In this document: one piece after another, positions 59,251 through 64,000 of the stretch | How positions within the stretch are numbered: the first letter of the stretch is position 1 | How the letters are laid out: the number at the start of each line of letters is the position of its first letter | DNA from: Colwellia sp. | Lineage (GTDB): Bacteria > Pseudomonadota > Gammaproteobacteria > Enterobacterales > Alteromonadaceae | DNA length: 64,000 nt | Direction of reading: 5' to 3' | NCBI GenBank assembly: GCA_002733765.1 | Contig: NVWU01000023.1 | Span: 1-64,000, forward strand | The notes under the pieces: model-generated | Seen by the model: only the letters and a program-made list of their open reading frames with translations | Told to the model about the DNA's origin: nothing | The model's database searches: none | Translations under genes and position numbers: made by a program

Positions 59251-60264
59251 CTATTCTTCCTGAGCGTCTTTACTGGTTTTGTCAAAAAGCTTACTACTAT
59301 CTTCAATAAACTGATCAACGTTGCTACTTGTTGTTAATAAAAAGCTAGGCATCATAATAGTTGCGTTATAGTTAGGCCTAGGATTGAATTCTGGTTTTTT
59401 ACTGTATTGTATTAAATAGCTGCCGCCAAATAATAGTAGTGTAAGACTTGCCGAAACCACTATTCGTCGTTTACTACTCATATGAAAACCTATGTAGCTA
59501 TTTAACCAGAACAAGCTAAAAGCCAGTATGACTGAAATGAAAGTCATAAATATTGGTAATATATTGTTATTTGAACTATTAAAAGTCACGATAGTTTCTA
59601 AAATGTCGCTAAACCACATCAAGTTAAATAACGCAAAACTAACGGCGAGCTGCGCCATAAGACGGTTGTCATGCTTGGTTAAGTGCGAGACTAAAGAAAC
59701 CCCTGCAGGCCATAACGCAAAGCCCAATGTCATACCAATAGCAGGCACAAGTAATTGACTGAAGTTGACTTCTATCGGTCTATTAAAGTAAATAATGCTA
59801 CCGGCTATTAGCGTGAATAAAGTGATGCTGATAAATAAGGCTATAGGGTGTCGCATAAGATTGATAAAGCTTTCAAACGGGCTAAAAGCTACGGTTGGCT
59901 CAACGGTATGATCGCTAAATAGTAGACGTAATTGGCTTTTACCTAAACTGATTATGTCACCATCACATACAACATGTTGATTTGCTTGATACTTTTTTTC
60001 TTTGAGATTCTCGACAAAGGTACCATTAACGGTTTGGTTATCCGTTATTTTCCATTGTTTATCAATAAAATCAATACTGATATGACTTGGACAAACATGG
60101 GGATCAGCTAAAATAATATCATTATGATAATCTCTCCCTATATGAATACTCGGTTTATCGAGTTTATGTCTATGTAAAAGTTTATGGTTACGGCTAATTT
60201 CTTCAATCACTAATTCTTTTATACCTGTTTCCGTTGTCACAAACTCTTCTTTAATTAATTCCAT
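59251..60264 (-). CDS. FHA-domain membrane protein
   Basis: A 337-residue protein with a cytoplasmic N-terminal forkhead-associated domain (about residues 38-112: SIHIGRDYHNDIILAD, SHISIDF, NGTFVENL), which binds phosphothreonine peptides, followed by five membrane helices (near 137-155, 167-185, 203-225, 232-252 and 263-282) and a C-terminal tail of about 50 residues. FHA core residues Gly-Arg, Ser-His and Asn-Gly are present. A GGAGG ribosome site lies inside the upstream protease gene, with a 10-bp gene overlap, so the two are translationally linked. Function unknown. Confidence 0.85.
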   Translation of the reverse strand: MELIKEEFVTTETGIKELVIEEISRNHKLLHRHKLDKPSIHIGRDYHNDIILADPHVCPSHISIDFIDKQWKITDNQTVNGTFVENLKEKKYQANQHVVCDGDIISLGKSQLRLLFSDHTVEPTVAFSPFESFINLMRHPIALFISITLFTLIAGSIIYFNRPIEVNFSQLLVPAIGMTLGFALWPAGVSLVSHLTKHDNRLMAQLAVSFALFNLMWFSDILETIVTFNSSNNNILPIFMTFISVILAFSLFWLNSYIGFHMSSKRRIVVSASLTLLLFGGSYLIQYSKKPEFNPRPNYNATIMMPSFLLTTSSNVDQFIEDSSKLFDKTSKDAQEE

Positions 60265-61523
60265 GACACGGCCTCCATAAATTTACGAGTGAATGCTAAT
60301 GCATTTTTTTTATCAATACCTGCAATAGTAAAGTGGCTTACTAATGCTTGTTTGTTTTCGTCTATTGAGGCACTTAAATACAATACATCGAATAAGTCTG
60401 GAAATTTTTTATAAGCGCGAGTACAAAAAATGCTTTTGTTATTTATCATTTTGTTGTCAGGCATTACTAAATCATGATGACATTGGTATTGGGTAACATT
60501 GTCTTTTCCTGCTCTATTACCTGCACCAGCATGGGAAATTTGTTGTTGGTATAAATGATAAAATTTATTTGCTCCTATATTTTTTGCTTGCATATAGCGA
60601 AATTCTATTTCCATTGCACCAGTAAAAAACTGTGATGAAAGGTAAGTATTTTCATCTAATGAGCAATTTGCTACGGCGGTTAAAATTAATGCATCTGCTT
60701 TGTCCGCATTTGAATCACCCCAACAACGAATAAAGGGCACATCAATAATCGGAATCATTCCATGCCTCCCCAAAGGTTTTGTTTGCCATGGACTATTTAA
60801 TATTGCGCTCATCAATTTATTTTGATTAGCCGTTAATTGCTCAGTCATTTGGTGCTCAATCGATTCAGGTGGTGCTTGTAAAAAGGTCTGATATAAATTA
60901 TCCAGTTTGTCGTGAGGGACTAAAAATCCAATTGAATTACCTGAGGTTGCGACATTAATACCAACAACTTTTGCTTGTTTGTTTACCACAGGGCCACCAC
61001 TCATACCTGAATTGATAGAACCGGTAAAATGAATGCGCTCATTAAAAGACTCTTTTTTTAAACCATTATAAGTACCAGGTACTACTATCATGCCTAAATC
61101 ATGAGGATTACCTAAGGAAAATAACTTTTCTCCTTTGTGTGGTGCGCTATTAGAAAGTTGGAAAAAATGTATATCCTCATTATTTATAGAGTCAATTTTA
61201 CGTTTTACTAAAGCGAGATCATTAATTACATCAACACTTTGTAGGGTTAATAAGCCAGTATTTCCATCACTATCTAAATATTCAATACGGTACTTTTTGG
61301 GATGCAGAGCATAGCTTGAAATAACATGATAATTAGTTGCTATAATGCCATCCTTGCTGATTTGGAAACCTGAGCCGATAGATGACTTTTCACCACTGGC
61401 TTTATCGATTAATTTTATTTGATAAAGGGAGGGTTTTAATTGGTTAAATAGCTGCTCTGCTTGTTCTGTGGCAAAACTACTACTGCTTAGCACCATAAAT
61501 ACTAAGGTAAAAAAAAATTTCAT
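60255..61523 (-). CDS. Secreted trypsin-like serine protease
   Basis: A 422-residue exported protein with a signal peptide (MKFFFTLVFMVLSSSSFA). The N-terminal half is a trypsin-like (S1C/DegP-type fold) domain with the full triad: His in GIIATNYHVISSYA (near 58), Asp in INDLALVKRK (near 89), and Ser in SGMSGGPVVNK (near 162). No PDZ domain follows; instead a region of about 200 residues with scattered cysteines (CWGDSNADKADALI, CSLDEN, CHHD, CTRAYKKF) of unknown family. AGGAA precedes the ATG. It overlaps the FHA gene by 10 bp. Confidence 0.87.
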   Translation of the reverse strand: MKFFFTLVFMVLSSSSFATEQAEQLFNQLKPSLYQIKLIDKASGEKSSIGSGFQISKDGIIATNYHVISSYALHPKKYRIEYLDSDGNTGLLTLQSVDVINDLALVKRKIDSINNEDIHFFQLSNSAPHKGEKLFSLGNPHDLGMIVVPGTYNGLKKESFNERIHFTGSINSGMSGGPVVNKQAKVVGINVATSGNSIGFLVPHDKLDNLYQTFLQAPPESIEHQMTEQLTANQNKLMSAILNSPWQTKPLGRHGMIPIIDVPFIRCWGDSNADKADALILTAVANCSLDENTYLSSQFFTGAMEIEFRYMQAKNIGANKFYHLYQQQISHAGAGNRAGKDNVTQYQCHHDLVMPDNKMINNKSIFCTRAYKKFPDLFDVLYLSASIDENKQALVSHFTIAGIDKKNALAFTRKFMEAVSWN

Positions 61524-61986
61524 CTATATTCCTACTAAAAAATAACTATCCTATTGTGCCATTGTTTACGTATTAGTCACTTAATATTTTGACTATTATT
61601 ATTTCTCCCTTATTTTGTCGGTATTCAATAAGTAAATTGGATGATTTATTAAAGTAATCATATAACTACCGATGACAGTTCTGCTCGGTGGTTATCGTCA
61701 CTGAGTGCTCATAATCAGCAGGAAAGTGTTCTGTAAATAAGACGATAAGTGATGTTCTTGGTATTCTAATGAAACTGGCGTGAACCCTCCTTAAAAACTC
61801 AGGTATTCTTAGATAACTTCTTCAATGTATGACGATATAAATCGGCTTTATTGATCTAGTGCAAATAAGGTGATTTTTTCCTGTGACAAATTGTCGCGCA
61901 TTGCACATTTCCTTTTGTTTTAACTAAATTAAGCAGTGAGAATACGCTTAATTTAAAATTATCCCGATAAAATGAAGTGAAACACT
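61524..61986. other. 463-bp divergent region with an inverted repeat
   Basis: Separates the protease gene (left) from the TonB-dependent receptor (right). The only structure seen is a 9-bp inverted repeat at 61926-61954. No Fur-box-like 19-bp palindrome was recognised, and no ORF is supported. Confidence 0.55.
61926..61954 (+). promoter_or_regulatory. Inverted repeat upstream of the TonB-dependent receptor
   Basis: AAATTAAGC (61926-61934) and GCTTAATTT (61946-61954) with an 11-bp spacer, 32 bp before the receptor start codon. It could be an operator for a dimeric regulator or a leader hairpin; the regulator is unknown. Confidence 0.45.
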
Positions 61987-64000
61987 ATGCGCACTTTTCT
62001 TACCCCATCAGCAATTGCTGTAAAAATATTTTTGTTATCAACCATTACCTCTTCAAGCGTAATGTTTTCTGGGCAAACGTTAGCTGATAACGCACCTGAT
62101 ACTATTGATGAATTAGAAGTTATCACCATTACCAATCAACGCCATCATGGTTTGGAAGGCATAAAAGGGTATGCGCAAGGGTACACCAGTGCACCTGATT
62201 TAGCTGATTGGCTCACATCTGTGCCGGGCGCCAATATTAATAGCAATGGCCCAATTACAGGAATTGCTCAATATAGGGGTTTATATGGTGACAGAGTTGC
62301 AGCTTCTCTTGATGGTCACCCTGTTATTGGTGCCGGTCCTAATGCGATGGATACTCCACTAAGTTACTCAACGCCGTTAATTGTTGATTCTATGACGGTA
62401 TATCGTGGTATTGCGCCAGTATCAGCCGGTATTAATACGTTAGGTGGTGCTATTGAAGTAAAAATGCGTAAAGCAGAAACCATGAATAACGACGCGAAAG
62501 CGTTATCGGGTGATGTGCAAGCGGGTTATCGTAGTAACAATAGCGCTAAAACGCTATCTGCAGTTACTAACATCAGCAAAGGTGATATTGCCGTATTGTT
62601 ATATGGCAATAGCCAAACAGGCGATAGCATAGAAAGTGGTGATGGTGTTGTTATTAGCCCAACCGATTTTGACAAAGTACAGTTTGGTGGTGATATTCGT
62701 TATAGCAAAGACAACAATGAAATAGGTTTAGGTTACCACTATACCGATACTAAAGACTCAGGCACACCTGCTTTACCAATGGATATTGAATATATTGAAA
62801 GCTATAGAATAACGGTAGATGGCGCTTTTAGTTTAAGTGAGTGGCAGGGTGAATGGCAAGTAGGCTATATCGATGCTGATCATGGTATGACAAATTTTTT
62901 GATGCGTGAAAATAATGATCCAACTAAGTATCGTCGTAATAATGCAACGGCAGAAACCTCTGATTTTAAAATTAAATTAACCAAAGATTTTGATTTTGGT
63001 GAACTGGCTTTTGGGGTTGATGGTTACTTTGCTAGCCATGATTCAATTATCACAAACCCAAATAACATGATGTTTACAGTGGTCAATTTTAATGAAGTTG
63101 AAGATAATCGCTATGGTATTTTTACCCAATGGCAAAATCAGTTTGATCAAACTAATGTACAACTTGGTGTTAGGTTTAAACGCGCAGAAGCCGATGCTGG
63201 CGAGGTTAGCTCATCAATGGCGATGATGTCTAATATGATGGGAACCCTTGCTGGTGATTTACAAGATGATTTTAATAATGCTAATCGTAAAGTATCAGAC
63301 AATAATGTTGATATCGCGTTAAATAGCCAAACTAAATTATCAACTAACGTCTCTTTCTCTGCCGGCATTGGTCTGAAAAGCCGAGCACCTTCTTATCAAG
63401 AGCGTTACTTGTGGACGCCTATGGAATCAACAGGCGGCTTAGCGGATGGGCACACTTATATTGGTGATATAAACCTTAAATCTGAAACGGCCTACCAAGT
63501 AGATTTAGGCTTAACGTATCAAGATGACAAGCTTATGTTAGCACCGCATATTTTCTATCAAGCTATTGATGATTATATTCAAGGCACGCCAGTAGGCATG
63601 GCTGATATGTCGGCTAAAATGCTAGCAAATATGATGTCGGGTGACACCAATCCATTAAAATTCTCTAATGTTGACGCAGAACTTTATGGCTTTGATCTTA
63701 ACGGCTATTATCATATTAGTGAGCAGGTAGAGTTATCAACGATTATTAGCTACGTACAAGGTGAACGTCGTGATATTGATGATAACTTATATCGTATTGC
63801 GCCACTTAATGGTCAGATTAATTTACAGTATAATGCCGATGATTGGATGGTTAAAACAAGTCTTGTTCTGGCGGCGAAACAAAATGATGTATCGAGTACT
63901 AATGGTGAACAGAAAACATCAGGTTATGGTGTTGTTAATATAGATGCGCAATACTTTGTCAATACCGACCTTGCGATACGACTAGGTGTTGATAATATTT
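61987..64000 (+). CDS. TonB-dependent outer-membrane receptor (partial, cut by window end)
   Basis: An open frame of 671 codons with no stop before the window edge. Signal peptide (about 1-33), TonB-box-like DELEVITIT near 39-47, plug domain (VPGANINSNG, IAQYRGLYGDRVAASLDGHP, PLIVDSMTVYRGIAPVSAG, NTLGGAIEVK), then barrel strands to the end. The plug loop GAGPNAMDTPLSY recalls copper-receptor-type plugs (CPNxMDxP). Two Met-rich stretches occur in the barrel (near 409-420 and 536-552). Substrate unproven; copper is a hypothesis. About 50-100 residues are probably missing. Confidence 0.9.
   Translation, partial: MRTFLTPSAIAVKIFLLSTITSSSVMFSGQTLADNAPDTIDELEVITITNQRHHGLEGIKGYAQGYTSAPDLADWLTSVPGANINSNGPITGIAQYRGLYGDRVAASLDGHPVIGAGPNAMDTPLSYSTPLIVDSMTVYRGIAPVSAGINTLGGAIEVKMRKAETMNNDAKALSGDVQAGYRSNNSAKTLSAVTNISKGDIAVLLYGNSQTGDSIESGDGVVISPTDFDKVQFGGDIRYSKDNNEIGLGYHYTDTKDSGTPALPMDIEYIESYRITVDGAFSLSEWQGEWQVGYIDADHGMTNFLMRENNDPTKYRRNNATAETSDFKIKLTKDFDFGELAFGVDGYFASHDSIITNPNNMMFTVVNFNEVEDNRYGIFTQWQNQFDQTNVQLGVRFKRAEADAGEVSSSMAMMSNMMGTLAGDLQDDFNNANRKVSDNNVDIALNSQTKLSTNVSFSAGIGLKSRAPSYQERYLWTPMESTGGLADGHTYIGDINLKSETAYQVDLGLTYQDDKLMLAPHIFYQAIDDYIQGTPVGMADMSAKMLANMMSGDTNPLKFSNVDAELYGFDLNGYYHISEQVELSTIISYVQGERRDIDDNLYRIAPLNGQINLQYNADDWMVKTSLVLAAKQNDVSSTNGEQKTSGYGVVNIDAQYFVNTDLAIRLGVDNI

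Overview
The window is an AT-rich gammaproteobacterial chromosome segment. Gene content and order point to a marine, Colwellia-like member of the Alteromonadales. Three blocks match E. coli synteny: yihY-dtd-yiiD, fxsA-groES-groEL, and mrcA followed (divergently) by pilMNOPQ-aroK-aroB-damX-dam-rpe-trpS. TonB-dependent uptake, a TorF-type porin and several c-di-GMP or surface functions also fit a marine bacterium. The genus assignment is an inference from recall, not a search result.

Layout. 1-8.1 kb: type III glutamine synthetase, a tiny membrane protein, yihY-dtd and a yiiD-type gene (with a spermidine-synthase-like gene facing dtd), a 7-bp tandem repeat, a 32-residue ORF coupled to an NAD(P)-binding protein, and dusC. 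8.2-20.4 kb: hutH, rluF, an acyl-CoA synthetase of the PrpE type, uvrA, a DASS-type anion transporter, yajR, a stand-alone cyclic-nucleotide-binding protein and a GreA/GreB-like protein. 20.5-30.3 kb: fadH, pssA, an Omp85-like barrel, ssb, a dead IS200-type transposase remnant, a small Cys-rich protein, and aroQ-accB-accC. 30.7-36.8 kb: a periplasmic phosphate-binding-like protein, an outer-membrane barrel and a GGDEF-EAL protein in one operon, then dsbD. Directly upstream of dsbD lie the decayed remains of cutA. 37.2-40 kb: fxsA-groES-groEL with two heat-shock-type promoters.

The accessory highlight is 39.96-43.27 kb. The last 18 bp of groEL, including its stop codon, are repeated exactly 3.3 kb downstream. 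Between the two copies is a compact cassette: a parDE-type toxin-antitoxin pair behind a promoter whose spacer is filled by a perfect palindrome, followed closely by a 788-residue primase-helicase of the type found in TOTE conflict systems. This looks like a small integrated element or its remnant, with a defence-like gene under toxin-antitoxin control. No integrase is visible inside it.

43.4-64 kb: a highly structured non-coding stretch, mrcA, the type IV pilus assembly operon pilMNOPQ, aroK-aroB, a DamX-like SPOR protein, dam, a DUF2970 protein, a TorF-family porin, rpe, trpS (gph is missing between them), a secreted trypsin-like protease overlapping an FHA membrane protein, and the first two thirds of a TonB-dependent receptor cut by the window edge. 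No tRNA, rRNA or CRISPR array was recognised by eye.
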